Positions 52,255 through 62,009 of a DNA stretch of 64,000 nt are shown here, piece after piece. Positions within the stretch are counted from its first letter, which is position 1; each line of letters opens with the position of its first letter. Source of the DNA: an uncultured Bacteroidales bacterium. GTDB lineage: Bacteria > Bacteroidota > Bacteroidia > Bacteroidales > ML635J-15. The notes under the pieces are model-generated. The model saw only the letters and a program-made list of their open reading frames with translations, ran no database searches and was not told where the DNA came from. The stretch covers positions 1,037,140 to 1,101,139 of the forward strand of contig CAJOIT010000003.1 in assembly GCA_905234755.1 (NCBI GenBank). Direction: 5' to 3'. A program made the position numbers and the translations under genes.

Positions 52255-54702
52255 TTAATACGGATCCACATCGATTTCAACGGCAACTTGCGACAATTCT
52301 GGAATCGACTTCACCATTGCCACCTTTTCCATAATAAAGGACTTGACCTTCGATGCCGATATGGTTTTCTCGAAACGGATGTGTACATTCATAATATAGT
52401 AGCTGCTGATTCGATTCACGGCAGGCTCTTCGGGACCACGCACCCGCTGCTGCAAGACCGTCCTCAACTCCTTTGCCAACACTCCTGCCGCCTGTAGCGA
52501 CTTGCGAAAATCCCTATGCTTAAGATGCACAACGATAAAACTACACAATGGCGGATAATGGAATTGTTCTCGCTCTCTCATCTGGCTCTCGAACATGGCT
52601 TTGTAGTTGTTTGACAACACATCGGCAATGATTTCGTGGTCGGGCGTAAAAGTCTGGATTATTACCTTTCCGCGCTTCTGCCTGCGCCCTGCCCTACCAC
52701 TAACTTGCGCCATCAGCTGATACGAGCGCTCAAACGCACGGAAGTCGGGAAAATTCAACATATTGTCGGCATTCAGGATTCCAACAAGCCCAACATTAGG
52801 GAAATCCAATCCCTTGGTAATCATTTGCGTTCCTATAAGTATATCGATTTCGCCATCTGCGAATTCAGCAATTATGCGCTCATAGTTCTTCCGCGACTGG
52901 GCAGTGTCGTAGTCAAGACGAGCAATGCGCGCTGTCGGGAAAAGCCCTTGAACTTGCTCCTCTATTTTTTCGGTGCCAAGTCCTTTCGCAGTAATCTTTG
53001 TGCTTCCACAATTAGGACAAACCGTTGGCACACTGAACTTTTCGCCACAGTAGTGGCAAACCAACTTGTCGTCGAACTTGTGCAGGGTAAGACTTACATT
53101 GCAGTTGCTGCAGTGAGGCACATATCCGCAGTCCTTGCATTCGAGCATTGACGAATATCCACGACGGTTCTGGAACAGAATGACCTGTTCTCCTGCCGCA
53201 ATGGTAGCATTGATTGCTGAAATAAGCATGGGATGAAAATGTCCTTTGTTAACCTTGCGGAAATACGCGTCCTTCATGTCGGCAACCTCTATCACAGGCA
53301 ACTGCACATTGCCATAGCGTTCGGTTAGTTCCACCAGACGATACCTGCCATGCATTGCATTGCTGTACGATTCGACAGATGGCGTTGCCGAGCCTAGTAT
53401 CACATTGGCGCCATGAATCTTGCCAAGCACGAGAGCCATGTCGCGAGCATTGTAGCGAGGATCTGGGTCAAACTGCTTATATGAGTTCTCGTGCTCCTCA
53501 TCGACTATAACCAAACCAAGATTATCGTAAGGAAGGAATATCGCAGACCTCACACCTAATATTATTTCATACTTGCCACCGAGAACAGCATTGTATACAC
53601 CAGCCCTAGCCGATGACGTGTGTCTGCTATGATAAACTTTTACAGATGTGCCAAAATATTTCTCGAGGCGCGATATTATTTGTGCAGTAATTGCTATTTC
53701 GGGCAATAGATATAGGACTTTCCTACCAGAATTCAGCGTTTTACGGATAAGTTTCATGTATATTTCCGTCTTTCCGCTCGATGTTACACCATGTAGCAAG
53801 ACTGGAAGTTTTTCGGAAAAAGCAGTTTCTATTTCAGAAAAAGCCTTCTGCTGAGCATCAGACAAAATTACATCGCCAGCATCGTTTTCTGTTTCAGAAT
53901 ATTGCTCGCGGACCTTGCGCAACAAATGCAAAAGTCCGTACTTCTGCAAACTCTGCAAACTTGACTTAGAAGCATCGCACCTCTCCAACAGTTCTCGCTC
54001 CTCCACCTCCACGCAATCGGTTCCTCGAAGTTGACAAATATCAACCAAGGCTTCGATTATCATCTTTTGCTTGGCGTTCTTGGACATTATCTTGTCGAGT
54101 ACCGCCTGATTTTGCTCCGCTTCCACCATTGAAAACAAAACATAGTTGCGCTCTACAGGCTTATATTGCTTCGAAATAACCTGCTCATCGGAAACCAATC
54201 CTCGTGCAACAAGCCGTTGAAGCGCAGGAAGCGGATTCTTAATCCCGGTGACATCAATAATTTCGGACAAGATGCTCACACGACTCAACGCCAAAGCATT
54301 GTATACCGCCAAATCGCTTCTTACAAGTGGCTCATCGGCTGATGGAGTTGCTGACACCACATATTTGGTTTCGCTAGTCGGCAAAAGAATACTAGGAATA
54401 GCAGCAATAAGCACTTCGCCAATGTTGCAGCAATAATACGAAGCCATCCAGTTCCACAACTTCAACTGCGGTTCCGAAATGAAAGGCTCATCATCCAACT
54501 GGGCAAAAATAGGCTTCATCTTGAATTCAAAAGCATCGTCTCGCTCCTCAATATTTACCACAATGCCAGTGTAAATCTTCTTTTTGCCAAAATTCACGAG
54601 GACACGCACACCTAACTTCATGGATGCAAGAAACTCATCCGGAACCTCGTACGAGAATGTTCCGGGGAGCGAAAGCGGCAGAAGAACATCAACGGTATGC
54701 AT
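52255..54702 (-). CDS. priA: Primosomal replication restart helicase PriA
   Basis: An 815-residue 3'-5' superfamily 2 helicase that reloads the replisome at stalled forks. The start at 54702 (MHTVDVLLPLSLPGTFSYEV) matches the family N-terminus; an in-frame extension to 54753 does not. The 3'BD domain is at the N-terminus. The helicase has GVTSSGKTEIYM (Walker A), DEEH in VIVDEEHENSYKQ and GSATPSVES. The zinc-binding region has eight cysteines (CKDCGYVPHCSNC ... CHYC ... CPNC), and late motifs include GTQMITKGLDFPNV and QVSGRAGR. All key residues are intact. It is divergent from the patatin-like gene. Confidence 0.96.
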   Translation of the reverse strand: MHTVDVLLPLSLPGTFSYEVPDEFLASMKLGVRVLVNFGKKKIYTGIVVNIEERDDAFEFKMKPIFAQLDDEPFISEPQLKLWNWMASYYCCNIGEVLIAAIPSILLPTSETKYVVSATPSADEPLVRSDLAVYNALALSRVSILSEIIDVTGIKNPLPALQRLVARGLVSDEQVISKQYKPVERNYVLFSMVEAEQNQAVLDKIMSKNAKQKMIIEALVDICQLRGTDCVEVEERELLERCDASKSSLQSLQKYGLLHLLRKVREQYSETENDAGDVILSDAQQKAFSEIETAFSEKLPVLLHGVTSSGKTEIYMKLIRKTLNSGRKVLYLLPEIAITAQIISRLEKYFGTSVKVYHSRHTSSARAGVYNAVLGGKYEIILGVRSAIFLPYDNLGLVIVDEEHENSYKQFDPDPRYNARDMALVLGKIHGANVILGSATPSVESYSNAMHGRYRLVELTERYGNVQLPVIEVADMKDAYFRKVNKGHFHPMLISAINATIAAGEQVILFQNRRGYSSMLECKDCGYVPHCSNCNVSLTLHKFDDKLVCHYCGEKFSVPTVCPNCGSTKITAKGLGTEKIEEQVQGLFPTARIARLDYDTAQSRKNYERIIAEFADGEIDILIGTQMITKGLDFPNVGLVGILNADNMLNFPDFRAFERSYQLMAQVSGRAGRRQKRGKVIIQTFTPDHEIIADVLSNNYKAMFESQMREREQFHYPPLCSFIVVHLKHRDFRKSLQAAGVLAKELRTVLQQRVRGPEEPAVNRISSYYIMNVHIRFEKTISASKVKSFIMEKVAMVKSIPELSQVAVEIDVDPY

Positions 54703-54801
54703 TGCGTAAAAATTTGCGTGTAAAAGTAGAATAAAAATCCGAAACAAAACCACTCAATTGAAATAATATTGCTAACTTGCGTAGTTTATTCTTCAGTAGA
54801 A

Positions 54802-57150
54802 TTGGATAAATTTTTACGCATATTATCCACATTAACAATCAGTTTGTTATGCATTTGCAGCATAGCGAACGCACAGACTGTTGGACTCGTGCTTAGCGGT
54901 GGAGGCGCGAAAGGATATGCTCATGTCGGTGTCATAAAAGCACTGGAAGAACATGGAATCCCCATAGACTATGTAACGGGCACATCAATGGGTGCAATCG
55001 TTGCCGGACTATACGCCTCTGGCTATTCGCCTGACGACATGGTTAAAATATTCAACAGCCCGAGTTTCAAAAATTACTACAAGGGCAAACTGCCGAACCA
55101 ATACCTTGACTTTTTCAAGTACGAGCAGCCCGATGTGTCGCTCCTTCGCGTTGACCTGCGCAAAAAGAAGCAAAAGATAGCATTGGCATTGCCGACAAAC
55201 ATAATAGCCACCCAACCAATGGACTTGGGCCTCATTGACCTTTTCGCACGGAGTTCGGCAGAAGCCCACAACAATTTCGACAGCCTGTTTGTCCCGTTCA
55301 GGTGCGTTGCCGCCGATGTTTACAACAACCGTGAAAAAATATTCGACAAGGGCGACCTCGGCACCGCCATCCGCGCATCAATGGCAATCCCAATGGTATT
55401 CAAGCCTGTGGAACTTGACAGCACTCTTTATTACGATGGCGGCATCTACAGCAACTTCCCCATCGAGACAATGCGCAAGGTTTTCAATCCCGATATTATA
55501 ATAGGTGTACATGTTTCCGCTTTCGGCAACGATGACCCGCCCGACTCCGAAGACCTGCTGGCACAGATTACAAATCTCATAATGGGAGAACAAAAAAGTG
55601 TGGAGATCAAGGAGAACAAAGGCTATATCCTATCTATAAAATTCAAGGATGTTGGCGTTATGGATTTCCAGAAGCTGGATTATGCCGTAAATTCCGGATA
55701 CGTGTATTGCAACAGTGTCATCGACAGCATAAAAAACCTAATCGACCGAAGAAAAGATAGTTCCGCACTGAACGAAGAACGTAAAATATACCGAGAAAAT
55801 CTGCCAGAACTCAAATTCGACAGCATATATATTGACGGCAAATTAAAAGATTACGAAAAGGAATACATCGAACGGTCGCTGAATCTCAAACGAATAAAGA
55901 AACATGCGAAAAAAACTGGCATCGACTTCAATACAATAGAGTCGAACTATTACAAGCTGATTTCCGACTATCAGATAAAACAAGCCACCCCTATTGCCGA
56001 ATACAATGATTCGACAGGAGAATTCAACCTAAAACTCAACATAAAGAAAGACAACAGGACATCGCTGGGCGTGGGTGCAGTAGTTTCGAATGGAGCATCA
56101 AGCATGGTATATCTTGGCGGTTCGTACAAACTACTCGGCAGGATTTCTGGACTATTCAAAGCCAACTTCTACTATGGCAGATTCTACGCTTCGGCAATGA
56201 TTGGCGGACGCATCGACATCCCAACATATCAGCCTTTCTCGCTTGAACTTTCGGGCACACTTAACCGATACGACTTCTTCAAGGGCAGTTCGAGGGTTTT
56301 ATCGATGACCTACCAACCTCCATACATTATCGACTACGAAAACAATGTAAGATTCGATGTCGCCACGCCTATTTCAAGACATTCCATTATAAAAATAGGC
56401 ATATCATCTGGCGAACAGAAATACTCGTACTTCCAAGTATCGTCGTACCAAGCATCAGACACAGCCGACATCACAAGTTTCAACTACTTTTCAGACCGAT
56501 TCCTTTTCAATCACAACACATTAAACTACATAATGTATCCTACAGCCGGGCAAAATTTTGTAATAGATTTCCGTCATGTAGTTGGTACTGAAAAGAATAA
56601 CCCAGGTTCTACCACCGCACTTGACGATATGTTCACCACGAAGCACAGCTGGATACAACTGAATCTAGTCGCCGACCACTATTCACGCATAGTAAAATAC
56701 CTGACGATAGGAGCATACGCTCAACTCTTCATGAGCAACAGGCCATTGCTTCGCAACTATTCATCGAGTGTACTGTACGCACCGGCCTTCACCCCTATAA
56801 TGAATTCCAAAACTCTGTTGCTCACAAACTACCGCGCAAACAATTTCTTCGCCATTGGTGTAAAGCCAATAGTAAACATTACAGAAAGACTGAACCTCAG
56901 AACGGAATTCTATTTCTACATGCCTTTCCAAAAGATTATAAAGGAAGAACTTACATCTAACATATACACACCTGCTTACTCCGAAAGTTTCACATACTAC
57001 TACATGATGGCATCCGCAGCACTCGTATATAATACTCGCTTCGGACCTTTGGGAATAAGCATCAACTACTTGGACGACGATAAAGTCAACTGGTACTTCA
57101 TGTTCCACCTCGGATTCATGATGTTCAACAAGAAAGGACTAGATTATTGA
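54802..57150 (+). CDS. Patatin-like phospholipase with BamA/Omp85-like C-terminal barrel
   Basis: A 782-residue exported protein resembling PlpD/RssA-type class D autotransporter lipases. The TTG at 54802 is preferred as start because it begins a compact signal peptide (MDKFLRILSTLTISLLCICS); an upstream TTG at 54769 would add 11 residues with an acidic n-region, and no ATG is available. The patatin domain (about 25-330) has the oxyanion GGGAKG (33-38), nucleophile Ser62 in GTSMG and Asp212 in DGGIYSN. A POTRA-like region (about 330-420) and a C-terminal beta-barrel (about 430-782, strands with alternating aromatics, ending FHLGFMMFNKKGLDY) follow. It probably exposes a lipolytic domain at the surface; substrate unknown. 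Confidence 0.9.
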   Translation: MDKFLRILSTLTISLLCICSIANAQTVGLVLSGGGAKGYAHVGVIKALEEHGIPIDYVTGTSMGAIVAGLYASGYSPDDMVKIFNSPSFKNYYKGKLPNQYLDFFKYEQPDVSLLRVDLRKKKQKIALALPTNIIATQPMDLGLIDLFARSSAEAHNNFDSLFVPFRCVAADVYNNREKIFDKGDLGTAIRASMAIPMVFKPVELDSTLYYDGGIYSNFPIETMRKVFNPDIIIGVHVSAFGNDDPPDSEDLLAQITNLIMGEQKSVEIKENKGYILSIKFKDVGVMDFQKLDYAVNSGYVYCNSVIDSIKNLIDRRKDSSALNEERKIYRENLPELKFDSIYIDGKLKDYEKEYIERSLNLKRIKKHAKKTGIDFNTIESNYYKLISDYQIKQATPIAEYNDSTGEFNLKLNIKKDNRTSLGVGAVVSNGASSMVYLGGSYKLLGRISGLFKANFYYGRFYASAMIGGRIDIPTYQPFSLELSGTLNRYDFFKGSSRVLSMTYQPPYIIDYENNVRFDVATPISRHSIIKIGISSGEQKYSYFQVSSYQASDTADITSFNYFSDRFLFNHNTLNYIMYPTAGQNFVIDFRHVVGTEKNNPGSTTALDDMFTTKHSWIQLNLVADHYSRIVKYLTIGAYAQLFMSNRPLLRNYSSSVLYAPAFTPIMNSKTLLLTNYRANNFFAIGVKPIVNITERLNLRTEFYFYMPFQKIIKEELTSNIYTPAYSESFTYYYMMASAALVYNTRFGPLGISINYLDDDKVNWYFMFHLGFMMFNKKGLDY

Positions 57151-57162
57151 TAATTATACAAA

Positions 57163-57660
57163 ATGAAAAAGATTTTAACTATCACACTATTAGCGATTTT
57201 TGCATTCTCAAGTGCAATGGCACAGACCGCACCAAAGAAGGTTTATGACGAGAATGTCAACCAGATGGAGCAAATCGACAAGGCCTTGAAACAAGCAAAA
57301 TCGGAAGGTAAATTCGTAATTTGCCAGGTTGGTGGCAACTGGTGTCCGTGGTGCCTGCGGTTTGCAGAATTTATCACCAACGACAGTACTATCAACAAGT
57401 TGGTCAATGATAATTTTGTGTATATCCATGTCAACTACAATCCTCGCCAGTCGGACGAAGTGCAAAAGGAAATATCAGCAAAAATGATGAAAAGGCTCGG
57501 AAATCCTGCCCGTTTCGGCTTTCCAGTGTTTGTTGTGCTCGACGAGAACGGCAAGGTAATCCACACCCAGGATTCGAGCTTCCTCGAAGAAGGCAAGAGC
57601 TACAACAAGGAAAAGGTGATAAGATTCTTTGAATGCTGGACGCCAAAGGCAGTAAAGTGA
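57163..57660 (+). CDS. Exported thioredoxin-like protein
   Basis: A 165-residue thioredoxin-fold protein with a signal peptide (MKKILTITLLAIFAFSSAMA). The active-site motif is Cys61-Pro-Trp-Cys64 in GGNWCPWCLRF, as in the Thioredoxin_7/DUF255-like group. The cis-proline region (NPARFGFPVFVVLDENG) is also visible. It probably reduces or isomerises disulfides in the periplasm. It begins 12 nt after the patatin-like gene and is likely cotranscribed with it. Confidence 0.92.
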   Translation: MKKILTITLLAIFAFSSAMAQTAPKKVYDENVNQMEQIDKALKQAKSEGKFVICQVGGNWCPWCLRFAEFITNDSTINKLVNDNFVYIHVNYNPRQSDEVQKEISAKMMKRLGNPARFGFPVFVVLDENGKVIHTQDSSFLEEGKSYNKEKVIRFFECWTPKAVK

Positions 57661-57894
57661 ATTTACGATTGACGATTTTAGATTGACGATTGGGCTGACA
57701 AGATGCAAAAATGATTGTATATTGGGCTAAAAGGCTAAAAGAAGAGAAGGCTAAAAATCTAATTGTCTAGCAGAAGACCAGTCCAGCAGAAGACCAGTCT
57801 GTCAGCAAGGCCGTGAGACTGTTAGACTGCAAGACTGTGAGGCTGTTAGCCTTTGAGCCTGCAAGCCTGTTAGCCAAAGGAAACCAGAAACCTT
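57661..57894. repeat. Degenerate repeat region upstream of the rhamnosidase gene
   Basis: Right after the thioredoxin stop, ACGATTGACGATT is repeated (57663-57692), as at 10111-10140. From 57721 to 57885 the GGCTAAAAG family follows. It contains two perfect 15-bp copies of AGCAGAAGACCAGTC (57769-57783 and 57785-57799) and a right half of GTTAGACTGCAAGACTG, GAGGCTGTTAGCC units. The two halves can pair imperfectly into a long hairpin. The same family lies at 35970-36085. No gene is seen. Confidence 0.75.
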
Positions 57895-60423
57895 ATGAAG
57901 TCCCTCCTCAACATCTTTCTTCTCTGCCTAATCAGCACAACCATTTCCGCTCAGGTTTTCGATCTGCGCTGCGAAGGTTTGCAAGCACCTCTAGGCATCG
58001 AAACCACTACTCCTCATTTCAGTTGGAAGAACACGCTCACTCATAACAACCAAAAGCAAAAGGCTTACGAAATCCAAGTCGCTTCCGACAGTACCGCACT
58101 CGTCAAAGGTCGTGCCGACATTTGGAAAAGCGGTCGCATGGAGTCGGACGAACAAATTATGGTTGCCTACACTGGCACTCCTTTGCAAGAACGGCAACTT
58201 TACTACTGGCGCGTTCGCACTTGGGACGAGAACGGAGCATGCTCGGATTGGAGCAAAATTGAATGCTTTGGTGTCGGCATTCTCGGCGAAATGAACGGAC
58301 AATACATCGGTTGCAAACAAGGCAACGGACTAGCTCCGACACCTATGCTTACAAAAAAGTTTGTCGTAAAGTTGCATAAAGGCAGAACTAAAGTCCTCGC
58401 ACACATAAATTCGCTTGGCTACCACGAACTTATCATAAACGGCAAGAAGGTCGGTGATAAGATTTTGCAGCCAGCTGTTTCGCAACTCGACAAGCACTCG
58501 CTCATTGTTACCTACGACATTACGCCATACCTCCGCAATGGCGAAAACGAAATCACAATCTGGCTCGGACAAGGCTGGTATCGCAACAATATTTTCGGCG
58601 TACCATTCGACGGACCGCTGGTAAAAGCCGAAATTTGTGAGATTTCAAACGGCACAAGCAAAACCATCGTCCAGACCGACACTTCGTGGCAAGCCTCGCC
58701 AAGCGGATACAGCTACACCGGAACTTGGATGCCCTTGCTGTTCGGTGGGGAACGCTTCGATGCAAATTTTCACCCACAATGGCAACCTGCAACAGCCTGC
58801 AATGTTGATGGAATGCGCACCTCGCCACAACTTTTCGAAGGCAACCGCATAATCGACAGCCTACAGCCAAAATCCGTTGGAAAGCAAGATGATGGTTCGT
58901 TGCTAATCGATTTCGGGCGCGTGATAACAGGCTGGCTACAAGTGTCGTTCGGTCAGTTGCAGAAAGGAGAGGAAGTCACAATGGAATACAACGACTATAT
59001 TCCCATCGGCGGAAAATTTGAAAGTCAGGGCGAAAGCGACATTTACATTGCAAACGGCAAGTCAAGCGAAAGTTTCTGCAACAAATTTCATCATCACGCA
59101 TTCCGATATGTAAAAATCAGCAATGCCGAAATACAAGAAATCAAAGCGTTGCAAATTAGCGCGTTGGATGTTGACAAATCGGCGAAATTCTCCTGCTCCG
59201 ACGAGAAACTGAACACCGTTCACGACCTTGTAAAATACACTCTGCAATGCCTCACTTTTAGTGGCTATATGGTCGATTGTCCGCATCTTGAGCGGATGGG
59301 CTACGGTGGCGACGGCAATTCATCCACAATGACCTTGCAGACTATATATGATGTGCTTCCGACCTACCTAAATTGGCTTACGGCGTGGGGCGAGTCCATC
59401 GACAATGACGGCTCGCTTGCGTATGTGGCACCATCGTTTCCAACTGGTGGCGGTCCGTATTGGTGCGGATTCCTAATAAAGGCTCCGTGGCGGACATATC
59501 TTAATTATGGCGACCGCCGCATGATTGACAAGCTATACGAAAAGATGAAACTATGGCTCGGATTTGTCGAGAAGCACAGCAAGGACGAACTTCTCCAACC
59601 TTGGCCCGACACCAAGAAGCGGATGTGGTTCCTCGGCGACTGGCTTGCTCCCCAAGGCATTGATATGGGCGGTGAGTCGGTAATACACGCCAACAACTGT
59701 TTCATCAGCGAATGCCTTGCCGATATGGTAAGGATGGCAAAACTGCTTGGTTGCACCGACGATGCACAAAAGTTTGCCGACAAGCGCAAACGACTGAATG
59801 CCGCCATCCACAGACAGTTCTACCATCCCGAAACTCATAGCTACGCTAACGGAACGCTATTCGACAACGCCTACGCCCTGCTGACTGGCATTGCAGCCGA
59901 AAACAATGTAGCACAAGAAGTTACCAAGCAACTTTTAGACGATTCGTACGGAAAATACAAATCGCACATTGCCGTCGGACTGTTCGGTCTCCCGATTTTT
60001 ACCGAATGGGCAATCCAAACCAAGCAGACCGATCTGATGGCAACCATCTTGCGTCAGCCCGATTACCCTGGATACCTATATATGATTGCCAACGGTGCAA
60101 CCGCAACATGGGAATCGTGGGGACATGAGCGCAGTCGCGTACACAACTGCTACAACGGCATCGGCACTTGGTTCTACCAGGCTTTGGCTGGCATCCGTCC
60201 CGACGAATCGCAACCAGGCTACAAGCATTTCTTCATCGACCCGCAAACCGCAGACGGTATCAGTTGGGTAAAGGCTACAAAACCGACACCTTTGGGCGAT
60301 ATTGTTGTCGAAATAACCGCAACAGAACTAAAGTTTACAGTTCCTGTAGGCGCATCCGCCACTATTTACCCGGGCACAGCGAAAGAGCAAATTGTTGGTG
60401 CTGGAAAGTGGGTGATAAGATAA
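57895..60423 (+). CDS. Alpha-L-rhamnosidase, glycoside hydrolase family 78
   Basis: An 842-residue exported enzyme that hydrolyses terminal alpha-L-rhamnose from plant or microbial polysaccharides and glycosides. It has a signal peptide (MKSLLNIFLLCLISTTISAQ), N-terminal beta domains with DLRCEGLQAPLGIETTTPHFSW, in part PLGIETTTPHFSW, and YEIQVAS, the rhamnosidase N-domain around NGKKVGDKIL and GWYRNN. The (alpha/alpha)6 catalytic domain (about 430-760) has CPHLERMGYGGDGN, where GH78 enzymes keep the acidic catalytic residues, and MWFLGDWLAPQG. The C-terminal domain ends IVGAGKWVIR. No SusC/SusD pair is adjacent, so it is not in a typical polysaccharide utilisation locus within this window. 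Confidence 0.94.
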   Translation: MKSLLNIFLLCLISTTISAQVFDLRCEGLQAPLGIETTTPHFSWKNTLTHNNQKQKAYEIQVASDSTALVKGRADIWKSGRMESDEQIMVAYTGTPLQERQLYYWRVRTWDENGACSDWSKIECFGVGILGEMNGQYIGCKQGNGLAPTPMLTKKFVVKLHKGRTKVLAHINSLGYHELIINGKKVGDKILQPAVSQLDKHSLIVTYDITPYLRNGENEITIWLGQGWYRNNIFGVPFDGPLVKAEICEISNGTSKTIVQTDTSWQASPSGYSYTGTWMPLLFGGERFDANFHPQWQPATACNVDGMRTSPQLFEGNRIIDSLQPKSVGKQDDGSLLIDFGRVITGWLQVSFGQLQKGEEVTMEYNDYIPIGGKFESQGESDIYIANGKSSESFCNKFHHHAFRYVKISNAEIQEIKALQISALDVDKSAKFSCSDEKLNTVHDLVKYTLQCLTFSGYMVDCPHLERMGYGGDGNSSTMTLQTIYDVLPTYLNWLTAWGESIDNDGSLAYVAPSFPTGGGPYWCGFLIKAPWRTYLNYGDRRMIDKLYEKMKLWLGFVEKHSKDELLQPWPDTKKRMWFLGDWLAPQGIDMGGESVIHANNCFISECLADMVRMAKLLGCTDDAQKFADKRKRLNAAIHRQFYHPETHSYANGTLFDNAYALLTGIAAENNVAQEVTKQLLDDSYGKYKSHIAVGLFGLPIFTEWAIQTKQTDLMATILRQPDYPGYLYMIANGATATWESWGHERSRVHNCYNGIGTWFYQALAGIRPDESQPGYKHFFIDPQTADGISWVKATKPTPLGDIVVEITATELKFTVPVGASATIYPGTAKEQIVGAGKWVIR

Positions 60424-60772
60424 GGATACTATATACATGTTGACAAAAGGATGCCCCGCATCAGTCATTACTTGCTCCGCTGCGTGCACTAAAGGGTCCG
60501 CAAGTTAGAACAATAACGCGATACAGAAGTGGAGCGTAATATTGTTCAACTATGCGGAATCTCCTTTGATTTTTTTCTTGGGAGATTCCGTACAAACAGG
60601 CTCACACGACACGTTCCTTAGTCGGTTCGCTTTGTTATACGGAATGAACTGGCTGGTTCTTTAGCGGACGTCAATAATTTTAATTTAACCATCATTAACT
60701 TAATGGCGGTTAAGTTATCTTTATGTTATTTCATTAACAAACAGTCTGTTACAAAAATAGCAATTTAAAAAT
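60424..60772. mobile_element. Degenerate inverted copy of the MITE-like element and flanking intergenic DNA
   Basis: About 60494-60649 repeats parts of the element at 50225-50488 in inverted orientation (CCGCAAGTTAGAACAATAAC near the left end, ACAGGCTCACA, TTCGCTTTGT, CGGAATGA at the right). It is shorter, about 156 bp, and diverged, probably with an internal deletion. It also holds a GGAATCTCC...GGAGATTCC hairpin (about 60561-60598). The remaining sequence to 60772 shows no gene. Confidence 0.55.
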
Positions 60773-60919
60773 TTGGACCCAAAAGCCATTATTGCCGAAG
60801 TGAAACGCAATCCCCAAAAACTGAGTGAAGAAACTCTAATATCCAAGTCGGAAGTGCTGATGCCGAATCTCAACGGCTACGAAATTGAATATAGGCTACT
60901 GTCGATGGGGGATATGTAG
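60773..60919 (+). pseudogene. Decayed 3' gene fragment, copy 1
   Basis: A 48-codon open stretch ends at TAG 60919 (DPKAIIAEVKRNPQKLSEE ... NLNGYEIEYRLLSMGDM). It has no ATG or ribosome-binding context and matches two further fragments at 63281-63373 and 63525-63581. It looks like the C-terminal end of a lost gene. I do not recognise the parent family. Confidence 0.6.
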
Positions 60920-60963
60920 GTTTCAAAAAAATTATTAATTTTGCAGAAATAATTTATGTAAGG

Positions 60964-61614
60964 ATGAACATAAAAGCTCTGTTAGAACAATATTTTAAAC
61001 AGAACACGAATACAACTATTGATGCATTCGATATGGAAAACATATACGATGTTTACCAACGAATCATTAAGGAACTATCTTGTCATTTTGAGATAGAAGT
61101 AAGTGTCTTGCAGGGCTTGAGCTATTGCTTCTACGAAATTTTGGATAATGTATTGACTCATTCAGAAAAAAAATCAGGAGTTGCAATAACAAATTACAAT
61201 CCTGACGAATCATCTCTCGGCGTATTAATTGCAGATGATGGGATTGGAATATGGAAATCGTTGAGACAAAACAAAGAATTTCTGGATATTACGGAAGAAG
61301 AAGCATTGAAAACATGCATTAACGACAAAGTCACAGATGGCAAAGGAATGGGCTTCGGGTTATATTCTACATCTATTTTGGCAAAAAAGGCGGCAATGAA
61401 GTTCGAGATAAGGTCTGGTGAAAGCAAACTCAATTTGAAAAATGGAGAAATAATTGTGGAGACAGATTCGTATTGGCAAGGAACCATTGTGTTTATGAAA
61501 TTATATACCAATAATGTAATCAACCCTAGCGAAATAGTAGCATATCGGACTGATTGTGCCGCTCAATATAATGAATCTTTTATTGATAATGAAAATTTGG
61601 AAAAATTATGGTAA
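60964..61614 (+). CDS. GHKL (histidine-kinase-like) ATPase, stand-alone
   Basis: A 216-residue protein made almost wholly of a GHKL ATP-binding domain. The N-box is in CFYEILDNVLTHS (Glu58, Asn62), the G1 box is DDGIGI (91-96) and the G2 box is GKGMGFGL (126-133). There is no His-phosphoacceptor or sensor domain and no membrane segment, so it is not a conventional histidine kinase. It overlaps the next gene, a STAS-like DUF4325 protein, by 7 nt. This arrangement recalls anti-sigma-factor kinase plus STAS antagonist pairs (SpoIIAB/SpoIIAA), and GHKL-DUF4325 pairs are known in bacterial genomes without a clear role. A partner-switching regulator is inferred; no sigma factor is adjacent. Confidence 0.85.
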   Translation: MNIKALLEQYFKQNTNTTIDAFDMENIYDVYQRIIKELSCHFEIEVSVLQGLSYCFYEILDNVLTHSEKKSGVAITNYNPDESSLGVLIADDGIGIWKSLRQNKEFLDITEEEALKTCINDKVTDGKGMGFGLYSTSILAKKAAMKFEIRSGESKLNLKNGEIIVETDSYWQGTIVFMKLYTNNVINPSEIVAYRTDCAAQYNESFIDNENLEKLW

Positions 61615-61904
61615 CATTTAGTTTCATACAATTTGGAGAAAACTTAGGAACGCGCCAACTAGGGAAAGTTGCAAGGGAGAAATTGATGCCTTTGCTCAAT
61701 GGCGACGAGAAAGTTATCCTTGACTTTACTGGCATAGATGTCGTGTCGAATTCGTTTGCCGACGAATGTATAGCCAAACTCCTCATAGATCTGCCTTTGG
61801 AAACGCTAAAAGCTCGGACAACATTCAAGGGATTGAATCCTTTGGCAGAAAACTGCGTCCTTACGGCAATCAAAAGAAGGTATGCTGCGTTATGTATGGC
61901 ATAA
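61608..61904 (+). CDS. STAS-like domain protein (DUF4325)
   Basis: A 98-residue protein of the DUF4325 STAS-like type: FSFIQFGENLGTRQLGKVAR, then EKVILDFTGIDVVSNSFADE, then CIAKLL, and a C-terminal LNPLAENCVLTAIKRR. The DFTGIDVVSNSFADE stretch is where anti-sigma antagonists such as SpoIIAA carry their phosphorylated serine; Ser residues are present here. The ATG at 61608 lies inside the 3' end of the GHKL gene, so translation is coupled. It probably binds the GHKL partner and is switched by phosphorylation (inference from the SpoIIAA/AB model). Confidence 0.85.
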   Translation: MVTFSFIQFGENLGTRQLGKVAREKLMPLLNGDEKVILDFTGIDVVSNSFADECIAKLLIDLPLETLKARTTFKGLNPLAENCVLTAIKRRYAALCMA

Positions 61905-61947
61905 CATTGTGCTATTAATTGTTTTCCAGTAATTAAATACTGACATC

Positions 61948-62007
61948 CTGTTGTCCGGATTACAACCGTCAGCTCACTGCCATAGTAGTAAATCCGAAGA
62001 ACAACAG
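61948..62007. terminator. Imperfect inverted repeat between convergent genes
   Basis: CTGTTGTCCGGATTAC (61948-61963) pairs imperfectly with GTAAATCCGAAGAACAACAG (61988-62007). It lies between the DUF4325 gene and the convergent ATPase gene and may act as a terminator for either. Its GTAAATCCGAA arm is also found at 63729-63740, so it may equally be a REP-like repeat. Confidence 0.4.
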
Positions 62008-62009
62008 TA

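Noticed and set aside
54769..54801. Upstream TTG start for the patatin-like protein
   Set aside because: It would put acidic residues and 11 extra amino acids before the signal peptide; possible but less likely than the TTG at 54802.
60964..61614. Two-component sensor kinase
   Set aside because: Only the ATPase domain is present; there is no dimerisation/His domain, sensor or adjacent response regulator.
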